DNA from: Oscillospiraceae bacterium
GTDB lineage: Bacteria > Bacillota > Clostridia > Oscillospirales > Ruminococcaceae
Reading direction: 5' to 3'
Assembly (NCBI GenBank): GCA_022835495.1
Contig: BQOK01000001.1
Location: 1,116,001-1,180,000 of the forward strand
DNA length: 64,000 bases
The notes below the pieces were generated by a model, which saw nothing but the letters and a program-made list of their open reading frames with translations, searched no databases and was not told the origin of the DNA. Made by a program: the position numbers and the translations under genes. Below, piece by piece: positions 6,926-16,561 of this stretch. Within the stretch, counting starts at the first letter, position 1; the number at the start of each line of letters is the position of its first letter.

Positions 6926-8992
6926 GTGACATGGATCTCCAGTATTGCCTCGCAGATCATGGACGCGGTTTCCGGTCTCTTTCTCAATGCGTTGGGAACA
7001 GACATGGTGACCATGGAGGAGTATTTCCCCTTCATCACCAAGGCCTTTGACGTCATGCAGTACACAGCCTGGGCAGTCCTTTTTCTTATTGTGGTCTGGC
7101 AGCTGTTCCGGGCGTTCGGAGGACCCATTACCGAAGCCGAAAACCCATGGCAATTAGTTGTGCGTGGCGCGATTTTCGCGCTGCTGATCGGATACGCAAA
7201 ACCAATTTTCATGCTGGCGCTCGACATTGCCAGAGCGCCGTATACGGCACTGATGGATGTAAGCATGACGGCGGAGGAATTCACCTTTGCCGGTGTGGAG
7301 CAGGTACTGAGCAACGGACTGCTGACAATCGTTTCAACCGTGACGGTTGTCGGGCCTATACTGGTTCTGATCCTGCTGATCGCACTCGGATGGAATTACT
7401 TCAAGCTGCTGCTGGAGGCGGTCGAACGGTATATCGTGGTCGGTGTGCTGTGCTATACCTCCCCGCTGGCATTCTGCATGGGCGGCTCCAAGGCGACTAA
7501 TCAGGTCTTTAAAAGCTGGTGCAGGATGGTAGGCTCGCAGCTTCTCCTGCTGGTCATGAACGTGTGGTTTATCCGGGGCTTTAACTCCTCGGCAGGCCAG
7601 TATATCGGAAATGGCGGCGCGCTGAGTACAGGGCAGGGATCTATCTTTCTATGGCTGTTCTGCGCACTGGCATTCCTAAAGACCGCACAGAAATTCGACA
7701 GCTATATGGCCGCCATGGGACTTAATGTGGCGCAGACCGGTTCCAGTATGGGCATGGAGCTGCTGATGGCCGCAAGGGTGATCAGCGGCGTGGGACACAG
7801 CGCAAAGAGCGCAGGCAGCGTGTTCGGCAGGGGCGGTTCGACTGCAACCGGAACCGGGGCCGCGGCCAGCGGCTTTGCATCCGGCTTTGCCAGCAGATTC
7901 AAGGGTAACAGCTATGTCCGTGACGCCGTCGTTGATGGCGGCACGCGCATGGGCATGGGCGGCGGCGTCGGCTTTGTCGGGCGCGTTTTTGGCGGTGTCG
8001 CTGCCAGAAACGGTGCAATGCTTATGGGAGAATCCATCGCCTCCGTAGCAGCGCGTCCCGCAGAAGCCGCCGGCACTATTGCCGGCGATATCGCCGACCG
8101 CAGCCTTGGCAACTATATGCCTCAGCTTGCGGGCCATACACTCAAGGGAACCCAGATCAGCGGCGGACATATCAGCACGACGGCAACCGGCACAGACGGA
8201 AAAGTCAGCAGTGTGGAGATGTTCAATACGGCGCAGTTTGAAAAACCCGCCGCTCCGCACTCCGTTGTAACTGCCACTGACGGCAGCACCTGGTATCAGA
8301 TGGCCAGCGGTGAGGGCCGAAACGCCTTCTACGATGCGCCCGGGTTTACCGGCAGCCCCGCCGAATCCGAACAGGTTGCAGCAGCCTTCCCCGGCGCTGC
8401 TGAAGGTACAGTCCTTCGCAACACGGGCGACGGCATCATGGAAGCCGGCAGTGAGAGCGGAAACAGCCTGTGGTACAACAGCGCGTATTACAACGAGCCC
8501 GAAGCACCGCACACTGTCATGCAGGCGGCAAACGGCGTAGACTGGTACGCTATGCAGCAGCACGCGGAGGCGCCTGCTTTTGAGCAGGGAGAGGCCGCAG
8601 ACACATATAATCAGGCGGCCTTCCGCAACTTTATGCCCGGCTTTGAGCAGCAGGTGGCACATGTGGACGGCACGCATCGGGAGGACGGGCACTTCGAGGT
8701 TCGCCATGCCGATGGCTCCGGGACGGCCTTTTACGACACCGCCAGATTCGCCGCACCGCGCGGGGATTATCAGGTGTATGAGGACGTCAGAGGGCAGCAG
8801 TGGATCGCCATTCATGGAGACCCCGCCGTGGAACGCAAGCCGGTGTTCGAGGACGGAAAGCCCGTCTACGACGGTGAAAACGTCCGCACGGTGTCCGTGG
8901 AGTCGGTTCGATACAAGAACATGCCCAGCCGCTTTAAGGAGCCGGAAAAGCGTCCGGACAGCGGCATAAAGGCGCCGAAACGCAGGAAATAA
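6926..8992 (+). CDS. VirB6/TrbL-like conjugation membrane protein
   Basis: A 688-residue inner-membrane channel component of the type IV secretion system. The first 270 residues hold about six hydrophobic helices (for example near 45-65, 78-100, 130-155). The rest is Gly/Ala-rich, then hydrophilic. From about residue 430, units containing an aromatic-D/N pair, F-x-x-P, and W-Y recur roughly every 55 residues. GTG 6926 is the first conventional start, but AGGAGG at 6884-6889 lies too far upstream of it. The frame stays open to 6893, and ATC at 6899 would be ideally spaced, giving an N-terminus I-L-D-W-I-F-E-G. Confidence 0.8.
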   Translation: MTWISSIASQIMDAVSGLFLNALGTDMVTMEEYFPFITKAFDVMQYTAWAVLFLIVVWQLFRAFGGPITEAENPWQLVVRGAIFALLIGYAKPIFMLALDIARAPYTALMDVSMTAEEFTFAGVEQVLSNGLLTIVSTVTVVGPILVLILLIALGWNYFKLLLEAVERYIVVGVLCYTSPLAFCMGGSKATNQVFKSWCRMVGSQLLLLVMNVWFIRGFNSSAGQYIGNGGALSTGQGSIFLWLFCALAFLKTAQKFDSYMAAMGLNVAQTGSSMGMELLMAARVISGVGHSAKSAGSVFGRGGSTATGTGAAASGFASGFASRFKGNSYVRDAVVDGGTRMGMGGGVGFVGRVFGGVAARNGAMLMGESIASVAARPAEAAGTIAGDIADRSLGNYMPQLAGHTLKGTQISGGHISTTATGTDGKVSSVEMFNTAQFEKPAAPHSVVTATDGSTWYQMASGEGRNAFYDAPGFTGSPAESEQVAAAFPGAAEGTVLRNTGDGIMEAGSESGNSLWYNSAYYNEPEAPHTVMQAANGVDWYAMQQHAEAPAFEQGEAADTYNQAAFRNFMPGFEQQVAHVDGTHREDGHFEVRHADGSGTAFYDTARFAAPRGDYQVYEDVRGQQWIAIHGDPAVERKPVFEDGKPVYDGENVRTVSVESVRYKNMPSRFKEPEKRPDSGIKAPKRRK

Positions 8993-9003
8993 ATGCAGCG
9001 GGC

Positions 9004-9039
9004 AACAGCCGGAGCGGATGATATCCCTCCGGCTGTTTT
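9004..9039 (+). terminator. Hairpin between VirB6 and peptidase genes
   Basis: AACAGCCGGAG (9004-9014) pairs with CTCCGGCTGTT (9027-9037), followed by TT. The T-tract is short, so it may be a partial terminator or a processing site within the operon. Confidence 0.55.
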
Positions 9040-9110
9040 GCCTGACTGCGAATGAAGAAACCAGCCGCCACGCGCGGCTTCGGATACTCACCGGGGAGGT
9101 GTAAAAGAAA

Positions 9111-11138
9111 ATGGCTGAGCCGGATAAACGGCAGATAGGCGACGGCAGCGATAATTACGGCGAAGCTGCCAAGCAGATGGCCAAAGCCGCAAAGGAAGCA
9201 GGAATAGAGACGGCGAAGCAAGCCGCCGTGAAAGGCGCTGAAGCCGGCGCCAATGCAGCAGCTGCGACGGTGCAGGCAGGTGTGGAGGGCGGCAAGGCGG
9301 TTGCCGAGATAGCCGCAGGAACCGCTGCGGGCGGACCGTGGGGCGCAATTTTATCGGCGGCATGGGCCATGCGTCATACACTGTTTAAGATACTTGTCTG
9401 CATCTGTCTGTTTTTCCTTGTCATTATCGTCTTGATTGTTTCACTGCCCAGCGTTGTCACAAACAGCGTGTTTGGGCTGGATGGGTCGATGGTGGACATG
9501 GAAAACCCCACAACGCTGCTGGAATCCTATAACCACCTTGCCGCAGATATTTCCGCAGTTGTGGAGGAAGGGTATGACGCAGCCCTCGCAAAAGTCGAGC
9601 AGATCATTGAGGACGGCGGATACGACTACGATCTGTCTATGGATGCACTTATCAATTATGCACAGGGTTCCGCCGGGTACGATGTAAGCTATATCCTTGC
9701 GGCCTACTCCGCATCGCTTCAACAACGCAATACCGGCAAGGAGGATATGCTGGCAAAGCTTCGCAGCGTTGCCGACAGTATGTTTCCGGTAGCTTTCGTG
9801 GAGAAGGAATCGGAGCAAATCGTCCCCTTTACCTACGCTACATACAGACCCGTTACCGTGACGGTTGTCACATCGAAGACGCAGACGGGAACCATCAATG
9901 GCGTTCCGCAGTACCGTTATACCACAGCCCGGCGCACCTACTATGAGCCGGACGAAACGATAACAACATCGGAGCCGGTCAATGTGGCAGCCTATACGCC
10001 TGTGGTAGTTTCCGTTCCCATATACAGCGGAGGCAGAATCACCGGCACACGAAGCGAAACCTATTATGAGCAGGACGGCAACGAGACGCTCACTCCGGAA
10101 ACGGAGGTCGTAAAGTATGTGGAATGCACCATACAGCCATTTGATAACAGCGTCATCATCCGAGCCTTCGGGATCGATCCCTCTGCCACTTATGACCAAT
10201 TCAAGATAACCTATGGCGAGGCCATTCAGAAGATGGCCAACGCCTTGAAAATGACGCTGTATGGGACATTAGGCAACGGGCAGATGGTTCCCTTGACCGA
10301 TGCGGAGCTGATCGCCTTTGTCAACGCGCAGAGCTGCAGCCCCATGCGGAAGCATATCCTCACAACGGCATTGTCGCTGGTGGGCAAGGTCCCATATTTC
10401 TGGGGCGGCAAGTCGGCACCCGGCTGGAACGATGCTTGGAACACGCCGCGGCTGGTGACGTCAGCCGGTTCTCCGACGACCGGCACGATTCGGCCCTTTG
10501 GTCTTGATTGCAGCGGATTCACCACATGGGTATTCAATACGGCAGTAGGCGTTGAGATCGGCGCCGGCTGCAACGGACAGTACCCGAATACCTACGGCAT
10601 CTCCGCAGCGGAGCTGCTGCCGGGTGATCTGGGATTCCTTGCGGATGATGACGGCTGGGGCCATGTGCTTATTTTTGCCGGATATGATGCGGAAGGGACT
10701 CGTATGTGGGTGCATTCCTCCGGCGGCATCGGCGTTATCCTGAATACGCCAAGCTATGAAGGAAGGCTTTCCTATCGCCGCCTCAGCATCGTGGATTACG
10801 ATGCGCCGGTGGTAAATTCCCCGAACGGCGAGGCGCTTTATACGCTGGAGGTAGAGGTGACGCATTACTGCGCCTGCGCAAAGTGCTGTGGCAGCAATGC
10901 GCAGGGGCTTACCGCCAGCGGCAAGCAGGCAGCGGTCGGTATGGTCGCTATGTCCAGCCATTATCCCTTCGGCACGCAAATCATGATAAACGGTACCATG
11001 TACACCGTGGAAGATCGGGGCGGCTCAGGCATAGAGAACAATATCCATCGCGTGGATATCTATGTGCCGGACCATCAGCAGGCGCTGCGGATGGGACGGT
11101 ATACCACAACCGCAACAATTTACAGATTAGGCAGGTGA
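9111..11138 (+). CDS. Conjugation cell-wall hydrolase (NlpC/P60 plus 3D domain)
   Basis: A 675-residue VirB1-like protein that would open peptidoglycan for the transfer apparatus. The N-terminal 80 residues are Ala-rich and helical, followed by one membrane segment at about 90-112. An NlpC/P60 domain occupies about 425-560, with catalytic Cys467 in GLDCSGF and His518 in GWGHVLIF. A C-terminal 3D domain (about 580-675) contains G-T-Q-I-M, V-E-D-R-G-G and H-R-V-D-I-Y-V-P-D-H, and CACAKCCG lies near 585. It resembles the Tn916 Orf14 group. GGGGAGGTG precedes the ATG. Confidence 0.88.
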   Translation: MAEPDKRQIGDGSDNYGEAAKQMAKAAKEAGIETAKQAAVKGAEAGANAAAATVQAGVEGGKAVAEIAAGTAAGGPWGAILSAAWAMRHTLFKILVCICLFFLVIIVLIVSLPSVVTNSVFGLDGSMVDMENPTTLLESYNHLAADISAVVEEGYDAALAKVEQIIEDGGYDYDLSMDALINYAQGSAGYDVSYILAAYSASLQQRNTGKEDMLAKLRSVADSMFPVAFVEKESEQIVPFTYATYRPVTVTVVTSKTQTGTINGVPQYRYTTARRTYYEPDETITTSEPVNVAAYTPVVVSVPIYSGGRITGTRSETYYEQDGNETLTPETEVVKYVECTIQPFDNSVIIRAFGIDPSATYDQFKITYGEAIQKMANALKMTLYGTLGNGQMVPLTDAELIAFVNAQSCSPMRKHILTTALSLVGKVPYFWGGKSAPGWNDAWNTPRLVTSAGSPTTGTIRPFGLDCSGFTTWVFNTAVGVEIGAGCNGQYPNTYGISAAELLPGDLGFLADDDGWGHVLIFAGYDAEGTRMWVHSSGGIGVILNTPSYEGRLSYRRLSIVDYDAPVVNSPNGEALYTLEVEVTHYCACAKCCGSNAQGLTASGKQAAVGMVAMSSHYPFGTQIMINGTMYTVEDRGGSGIENNIHRVDIYVPDHQQALRMGRYTTTATIYRLGR

Positions 11139-11143
11139 AAAAC

Positions 11144-11509
11144 TTGGACGAAAGAGAATACAACAACGTGTACGCAATCCCCGCAAACTATACGGACAGC
11201 GGCAAACTGCTGGGAGGGATGATCGACACCCGGAACGCAATTGAAACGGTGATTCTGGTGCTGGCTTTGGGCTATCCGGAGCTGATCCTGATCCCCATGC
11301 CCGGCACCATCCGCATCGTGGTCATGACGGTCACGCTGCTGCCGCTGGCGGTGGTATCTGCAATGGGCGTGGATGGCGGGTCGCTGTTTCAGTACATCGG
11401 CCATATCATCCATTTCTGGACACACCGCAGGAAATTACACTTCAGGAGGATCGGATATCGCTATGGCCAGAGCAAAAGGAAAAAGAAACCGCAGAAAAGA
11501 AAAGCTTGA
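11144..11509 (+). CDS. PrgI/VirB3-like membrane protein
   Basis: A 121-residue protein with two hydrophobic stretches at about residues 28-47 and 51-70, then a basic tail. This is the PrgI pattern, the Gram-positive VirB3 counterpart that partners VirB4. TTG at 11144 is chosen as the start because GCAGGTG is 7 bases upstream and family members begin at this point. It lies 5 bases after the hydrolase stop and overlaps the VirB4 start by 47 bases. Confidence 0.75.
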   Translation: MDEREYNNVYAIPANYTDSGKLLGGMIDTRNAIETVILVLALGYPELILIPMPGTIRIVVMTVTLLPLAVVSAMGVDGGSLFQYIGHIIHFWTHRRKLHFRRIGYRYGQSKRKKKPQKRKA

Positions 11510-13979
11510 GTTTGTACAGGATTATTTGCCCATCCGCGACCTGAAAAACGGAATCATTGAAACGACGGACGACCGCTACATAAAAATCCTTGAGATCGAG
11601 CCAATCAATTTCACGCTGCGATCCGATGAGGAGCAGTTCAACATCATCTCCAGCTTTGCCAGCTGGCTGAAGATATCCCCCATGCGGCTGCAGTTCAAGT
11701 CCATTACACGCCGCGCAGACTCAGATAAGCACATATCCATGATCTGCGAGGAATTGGAACACGAGGAGAATCCGCAATGTAAGGAACTTGGCGAAGATTA
11801 CATCGGACTCATCAAGGATGTGGGAAATCGGGAAGCGCTGACGAGGCGCTTCTTTCTGATTTTCCAGTACGAGGCGGTAGGGCGCAACGAAAGCGATGAC
11901 TATGCAAAGATCTACGGCATGCTCCAGACCGCCGAACAGACAGCGCGGGCGTATTTCATGCAATGCGGCAACAGCATCATCCAGTCCAAAGACCCGGATG
12001 AAGCGACTGCCGAAATCCTATACATGTTTTACAACCGGCGCTCCTGCACGGACGAGCCGTTTTCCTCCCGTGTAGATCGCATCGTGGTGGACACCATGGC
12101 GGCAAAGAAGAAAATCATCGGCATGGACCCGGTGCCGCCGATCCGCATGGCCAACTTTCTGGCGTCCCGCGGCATCGACCTGAGCCATTATAATTATGTC
12201 GTTATGGACGGGCTGTACTATTCCTTCCTCTACATCAAGGCAGGCGGGTATCCAAGCCGCGTCCGGGCCGGCTGGATGTCCTCGCTCATCAACGCCGGAG
12301 AGGGCGTGGATATCGACGTCCACCTCCGCCGTGAGAACCGCAGCCGCACCATAGATAAGGTCGCCCAGCGGATCAGGCTCAACCGCACCAAGCTCAAGAG
12401 CATGCAGGATACCAGCACCGATTATGAGGAGCTGACCAATTCCATACAGGCGGGCTATTTTATCAAGAATGGCATCGCTAACTACAACGAGGACCTCTTT
12501 TACATGAGCGTTTTCATCACCGTATCGGCCAAAACCTACGAGGAATTGCTTTGGCGCAAGCAGCAGATGGTGGATATGCTCAAGTCCATGGATATGTACA
12601 CCAGCGAGTGCAGCTTTCAGCAGGAGGCTGCACTGCAGTCGGTGATGCCGTTCCTGAAAATCTCGCCCAAGCTGGAGAAAAAGGCGCAGCGCAATGTGCT
12701 GACCAGCGGCGCCGCATCCAGCTATATCTTCACCAGCTTTGAGCTGTCGGACGACAATGGCGTGCTGTTGGGCATCAACCGATACAACAACTCCCTATGC
12801 ATCGTGGATCTGTTCAACACAAAGATCAATAAAAATGCCAACCTGAACCTGCTGGGCACATCGGGCGCAGGCAAGACCTTCACCATGCAGCTGCTGGCGC
12901 TTCGGATGCGGATGCGCGGCATTCAGTGCTACATTCTGGCGCCCATCAAGGGACACGAATTCCGTAGAGCCTGCAATAAGATCGGCGGCGAGTTTATCAA
13001 GATCGCACCGGGATCTCCCCACTGCATCAATGTAATGGAGATACGGCATACCATGTCGCCGGAGATGGAGCTGATTGACGAGATCGATTATGTGGAGATG
13101 GGCTCCATGCTGGCTCGAAAAATTCAGCAGCTCATGACCTTCTTCGGCCTGCTGATCCCCGATATGAGCAACGAGGAGGAGCAGATGCTGGATGAAGCAC
13201 TAATTCGCACATATGCGGATTTCGGCATCACCCATGATAACGACTCCATCTATACGGACATGTCCTCCGTACCGCCCAAAATGAAGCAGATGCCTATCCT
13301 GGGCGATCTGCATAAGCATTTGCAGGAGAATCCCATGACCCAGCGGCTGGCGGCCATCATCAGCCGTTTTGTCACCGGCAGTGCCCAAAGCTTCAACAGA
13401 CAGACCAATGTAGACCTCTCTAATAAGTACATCGTCCTTGACCTGTCGGAGCTGAAGGGCAAACTGCTTCCGGTGGGCATGTTCATCGCACTGGATTATG
13501 TGTGGGATCAGATAAAGTCTGACCGCACCAAACGCAAAGCCATCTTTATCGACGAGATCTGGCAGCTGATCGGCGCCAGCTCCAACCGTATGGCCGCAGA
13601 GTTTTGCCTTGAGATATTCAAGGTTATCCGCGGCTTCGGCGGAGCGGCCATTTCCGCAACGCAGGATCTGTCGGATTTCTTCGGTCTGGAGGACGGCAAG
13701 TACGGCAGGGCGATCATCAACAACTCCAAGAACAAGATCATTCTGAACCTGGAGCCGGACGAGGCCCGGTATGTACAGGAAACGCTGAAGCTCACCCGCA
13801 CGGAGATACGCGCCATCACCCGCTTCGAGCGCGGCGAGGCGCTCATCAGCTCCAACAACAACAAAGTGCCTGTGGTAGTGAAGGCCTCCAAGCTGGAAAA
13901 GGAAATGATCACCACGGATCGCGCCGAGCTGGAGGCAATCCTCAAAGAACGGCAGAGGGAGAAAACGCATTCAGCGTAG
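11463..13979 (+). CDS. virB4: VirB4-type conjugation ATPase
   Basis: An 838-residue cytoplasmic ATPase that powers the type IV secretion channel. Seen: Walker A G-T-S-G-A-G-K-T-F at about residue 464, Walker B K-A-I-F-I-D-E-I-W-Q-L near 692, and a downstream A-T-Q-D motif (about 740). The N-terminal 300 residues form the VirB4 dimer/membrane-contact domain. Start ATG 11463 follows GGAGGAT at 8 bases and gives the basic N-terminus R-A-K-G-K-R-N-R-R-K. It overlaps PrgI, indicating coupled translation. Confidence 0.93.
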   Translation: MARAKGKRNRRKEKLEFVQDYLPIRDLKNGIIETTDDRYIKILEIEPINFTLRSDEEQFNIISSFASWLKISPMRLQFKSITRRADSDKHISMICEELEHEENPQCKELGEDYIGLIKDVGNREALTRRFFLIFQYEAVGRNESDDYAKIYGMLQTAEQTARAYFMQCGNSIIQSKDPDEATAEILYMFYNRRSCTDEPFSSRVDRIVVDTMAAKKKIIGMDPVPPIRMANFLASRGIDLSHYNYVVMDGLYYSFLYIKAGGYPSRVRAGWMSSLINAGEGVDIDVHLRRENRSRTIDKVAQRIRLNRTKLKSMQDTSTDYEELTNSIQAGYFIKNGIANYNEDLFYMSVFITVSAKTYEELLWRKQQMVDMLKSMDMYTSECSFQQEAALQSVMPFLKISPKLEKKAQRNVLTSGAASSYIFTSFELSDDNGVLLGINRYNNSLCIVDLFNTKINKNANLNLLGTSGAGKTFTMQLLALRMRMRGIQCYILAPIKGHEFRRACNKIGGEFIKIAPGSPHCINVMEIRHTMSPEMELIDEIDYVEMGSMLARKIQQLMTFFGLLIPDMSNEEEQMLDEALIRTYADFGITHDNDSIYTDMSSVPPKMKQMPILGDLHKHLQENPMTQRLAAIISRFVTGSAQSFNRQTNVDLSNKYIVLDLSELKGKLLPVGMFIALDYVWDQIKSDRTKRKAIFIDEIWQLIGASSNRMAAEFCLEIFKVIRGFGGAAISATQDLSDFFGLEDGKYGRAIINNSKNKIILNLEPDEARYVQETLKLTRTEIRAITRFERGEALISSNNNKVPVVVKASKLEKEMITTDRAELEAILKERQREKTHSA

Positions 13980-14027
13980 AATACGCATTTTGCAAAGAAT
14001 ACGCACACGCAGAAGGAGGTGAACAAC

Positions 14028-14594
14028 ATGCTGCTTGATGATGAGCGCCATGTGATCAAATGGCTGTCGCAGTACGGCGCACTGACCAAAACACAGGTGA
14101 TCCGACTGCTGCGGGACAAAACCCCGGAGACGGCGGAGAAGATTCTTCGCAATCTGAAAAGGGAGCATCAAATCTCGGATGTGGCCGGTGGCTACTATCT
14201 GGCTTTGGATGGACTATGCAAGCCGGATCAGCGGACGATCCTTGCCGTATGGGTGCTGCTGCGGTTTATCGACTATGTGGATCCCATGGCGCATTATCCT
14301 GCGGTCTACCCGTCCCAAATCTTTTTTCTGAAGGAAAACACCGGCTATGAGATCGTCGTGCTGTATGACGGTGAGCAGCACCTTAGCAAGCTGCTGCAGC
14401 CGCAGGATGACGAGATGAAATATATCTTTGTCCTGCCCAATATCGCCATGGCATCCCAGATGATGCGCCCCAAGGCGCCCTGCCTGTTTGCAACCGTCAA
14501 CTTTGCCGGGCAGGAAGAACCGGACATTACATTTTACACAGAGGAGGCTGCAACCGATGGACTCGATAAACTCGTTCATTCATCTGCTGGATAA
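14028..14594 (+). CDS. DUF5697 family protein
   Basis: A 188-residue protein opening with a winged-helix-like segment (IKWLSQYGALTKTQVIRLL region, residues 9-28) and matching DUF5697 proteins found between virB4 and virD4 in clostridial ICEs. Function is unknown; DNA binding is plausible. AAGGAGGTG lies 6 bases before ATG 14028. It overlaps the next gene by 38 bases. Confidence 0.65.
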   Translation: MLLDDERHVIKWLSQYGALTKTQVIRLLRDKTPETAEKILRNLKREHQISDVAGGYYLALDGLCKPDQRTILAVWVLLRFIDYVDPMAHYPAVYPSQIFFLKENTGYEIVVLYDGEQHLSKLLQPQDDEMKYIFVLPNIAMASQMMRPKAPCLFATVNFAGQEEPDITFYTEEAATDGLDKLVHSSAG

Positions 14595-15261
14595 AATAGA
14601 GACGCAGGATCGACGGCTCGGCATGACCATAAAAAATCTCCGCTGTCTGACCGGAGGGAAAAGCATGGAGCTGGCGTATGCCATGGCGCTGAAGCTGGCT
14701 GAGGAAAGTGAAAAATTGACGCTGCTGACCAGAGCGCTTCCCGCCTACACGGGAAATCCGCGGGCACTGCAGGATGTGGATGCGGTTGCAGCAGAGTCGG
14801 TTCCAATAGAAGCGGGCTTTACCATCGAAGGTTGGTTCTGCATCCGGCTGCCTCTGCTGCTCCCCAAAAAAGAGAGGGGCTCCGCCTCCTATGTTCGGGG
14901 CATCCTGTACCCGGCGCTCAGGAACTTCTTTCAGGGCAAAGCGCCGGTTCGATACCCCGAAAGCATCATGATATTCCGTCATGTATATGAAAAAGGCAGG
15001 CCGGAGCGTCGGTACCGGGATCATGACAATATTGAGATCAATATGGTCTCCGATACCGTCGCCATGTATGTGCTTACGGATGACGCGCCGCCGTGCTGCG
15101 ATCATTTCTACTGCAGCGCGGCCTCCACGCAGGAGCGTACGGAGGTGTATGTGGTCCCGGCACGGGATTTTCCCCAGTGGCTGGTGCTGGAGCCCCTGAT
15201 CCCGGACGAGGGGGTGATGCTCCATGAAAATGTGCCGGAGCGGCGTCAAAAACATGTGTAA
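14557..15261 (+). CDS. DUF6100 family protein
   Basis: A 234-residue protein. The N-terminal 70 residues are helical and the remainder is mixed, with P-L-L-L-P-K-K-E-R-G-S-A-S-Y near 103. This matches DUF6100 proteins that pair with DUF5697 in these elements. No catalytic motif is recognised. GAGGAGG precedes ATG 14557 within the preceding gene, so translation is coupled. Confidence 0.65.
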   Translation: MDSINSFIHLLDKIETQDRRLGMTIKNLRCLTGGKSMELAYAMALKLAEESEKLTLLTRALPAYTGNPRALQDVDAVAAESVPIEAGFTIEGWFCIRLPLLLPKKERGSASYVRGILYPALRNFFQGKAPVRYPESIMIFRHVYEKGRPERRYRDHDNIEINMVSDTVAMYVLTDDAPPCCDHFYCSAASTQERTEVYVVPARDFPQWLVLEPLIPDEGVMLHENVPERRQKHV

Positions 15262-15377
15262 AAACAGGGCAAAAACCTGCCTCCCCAATGACATATCTTT
15301 TAACAGCCGGAAAACACCGATGAAACCGATATTTTTCAGGCTTTTTGCGCAGACGGTTTCCGACAAAGAGAGCAGTC

Positions 15378-16547
15378 ATGTTGTCGGAAAACTCCTGCAT
15401 TCCGGGGCTTGAAACAATGATTACCGTTCGGCCGGGAAGTCATGTGCATCGGCTTATCACAGTGCTTGGGCTCGCCGGCGAATACCCTGTCCGTTCGCTT
15501 GGCGTACTGGGAAACGAGCGTACTCTCAGAGCGCTGGTGGGTAAACTTTCCACAACACAGGAGCTTCGTAATCCGGATACCGATGAGCGGATGAGGGTAA
15601 AGCTGCTGCAGCTGACCGGCATCGGGAACGCCAAAGCGATTCGTTTCTGTAAGGGCGCTCTCCCCATACTGGAATGGATACATCCGGACGCATACGGCTA
15701 TTATATGGCCGCGTTTTACAATCATAGATTTCCCGGCGGTATGGCGCATCGGGACCGTAACCTTCGGGTTGCCGAGACGATTGGGATGCACCTGATCGCC
15801 GGTGTCGAGACAAGGGCCTATCTGCTCCCCGCCTTGCAATACCGTGCCATCCTTCGGATAACACCGGACGCGCCTGCCTTCTACCTGGCGCGGGACTTCA
15901 AGAGGATCACCCCTGCGGAACAGAACAAAACCATGTTCACACGCATCGTCGGCGCAATCTTCTATCCCGGCGGCTGTTACGCCGTTTACAACACGCGGAA
16001 CGCTGCAATGAAATGGAACGGCATGGGAGAGTTCAAGGCGCTCCACAGCCTGACGGAGCTTGCCCGCATGAATGCCGGGGTTCAGAGCATCGACTCCGCA
16101 ATCCTGCTGGGCGAGTCCTATGATACGGCGCTGACCACACTGCTGGAGTCGGATAAAAACCGGCGACTGGAACTTCGGTTTGACGGCATCTATCGGCATA
16201 TCTATTTTGTGCCTATGAATGCCGGCGGCATCCGGCAGCTCAGATTGCTCACCGTCCCAGACTGGAAAGAAAAACTGCTTGAACTGCTGTTCGACCCAGA
16301 CGTCCGGTCATATAACCGGGGATTCATGGAATACGACGCCAGTATCGGCGGCACCTGTGTTTTCTCGCATCTTGACGGCGACATCGCACGCCTGATCCGT
16401 TTTCGTGAGGCAATGCAGACCGGCGCAGGGAGCTTCGAGGTACTCTGCTTCGATGATCAAGCGCCTTTTCTAAGAGACTACCTTGGCCCGCATATCACAC
16501 TCAAAACCATCGACGCTGCCACAGTGGAAGCAGAACTGGGACTATAA
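15378..16547 (+). CDS. Conserved ICE protein with winged helix, possible replication-relaxation type
   Basis: A 389-residue protein just upstream of virD4. Residues 15-50 (IPGLETMI to RTLRALVGKL) look like a winged helix, as in replication-relaxation proteins that help load relaxosomes. The rest has no motif I can name. ATG 15378 is the best available start but its ribosome site (AAAGAGAG) is weak. The role is inferred from context. Confidence 0.55.
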   Translation: MLSENSCIPGLETMITVRPGSHVHRLITVLGLAGEYPVRSLGVLGNERTLRALVGKLSTTQELRNPDTDERMRVKLLQLTGIGNAKAIRFCKGALPILEWIHPDAYGYYMAAFYNHRFPGGMAHRDRNLRVAETIGMHLIAGVETRAYLLPALQYRAILRITPDAPAFYLARDFKRITPAEQNKTMFTRIVGAIFYPGGCYAVYNTRNAAMKWNGMGEFKALHSLTELARMNAGVQSIDSAILLGESYDTALTTLLESDKNRRLELRFDGIYRHIYFVPMNAGGIRQLRLLTVPDWKEKLLELLFDPDVRSYNRGFMEYDASIGGTCVFSHLDGDIARLIRFREAMQTGAGSFEVLCFDDQAPFLRDYLGPHITLKTIDAATVEAELGL

Positions 16548-16561
16548 AGGAGGAATGCATT

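Noticed and set aside
7676-9091. 471-codon minus-strand frame opposite the VirB6 C-terminus
   Set aside because: A shadow of the Gly/Ala-rich repeat region with no start signal.
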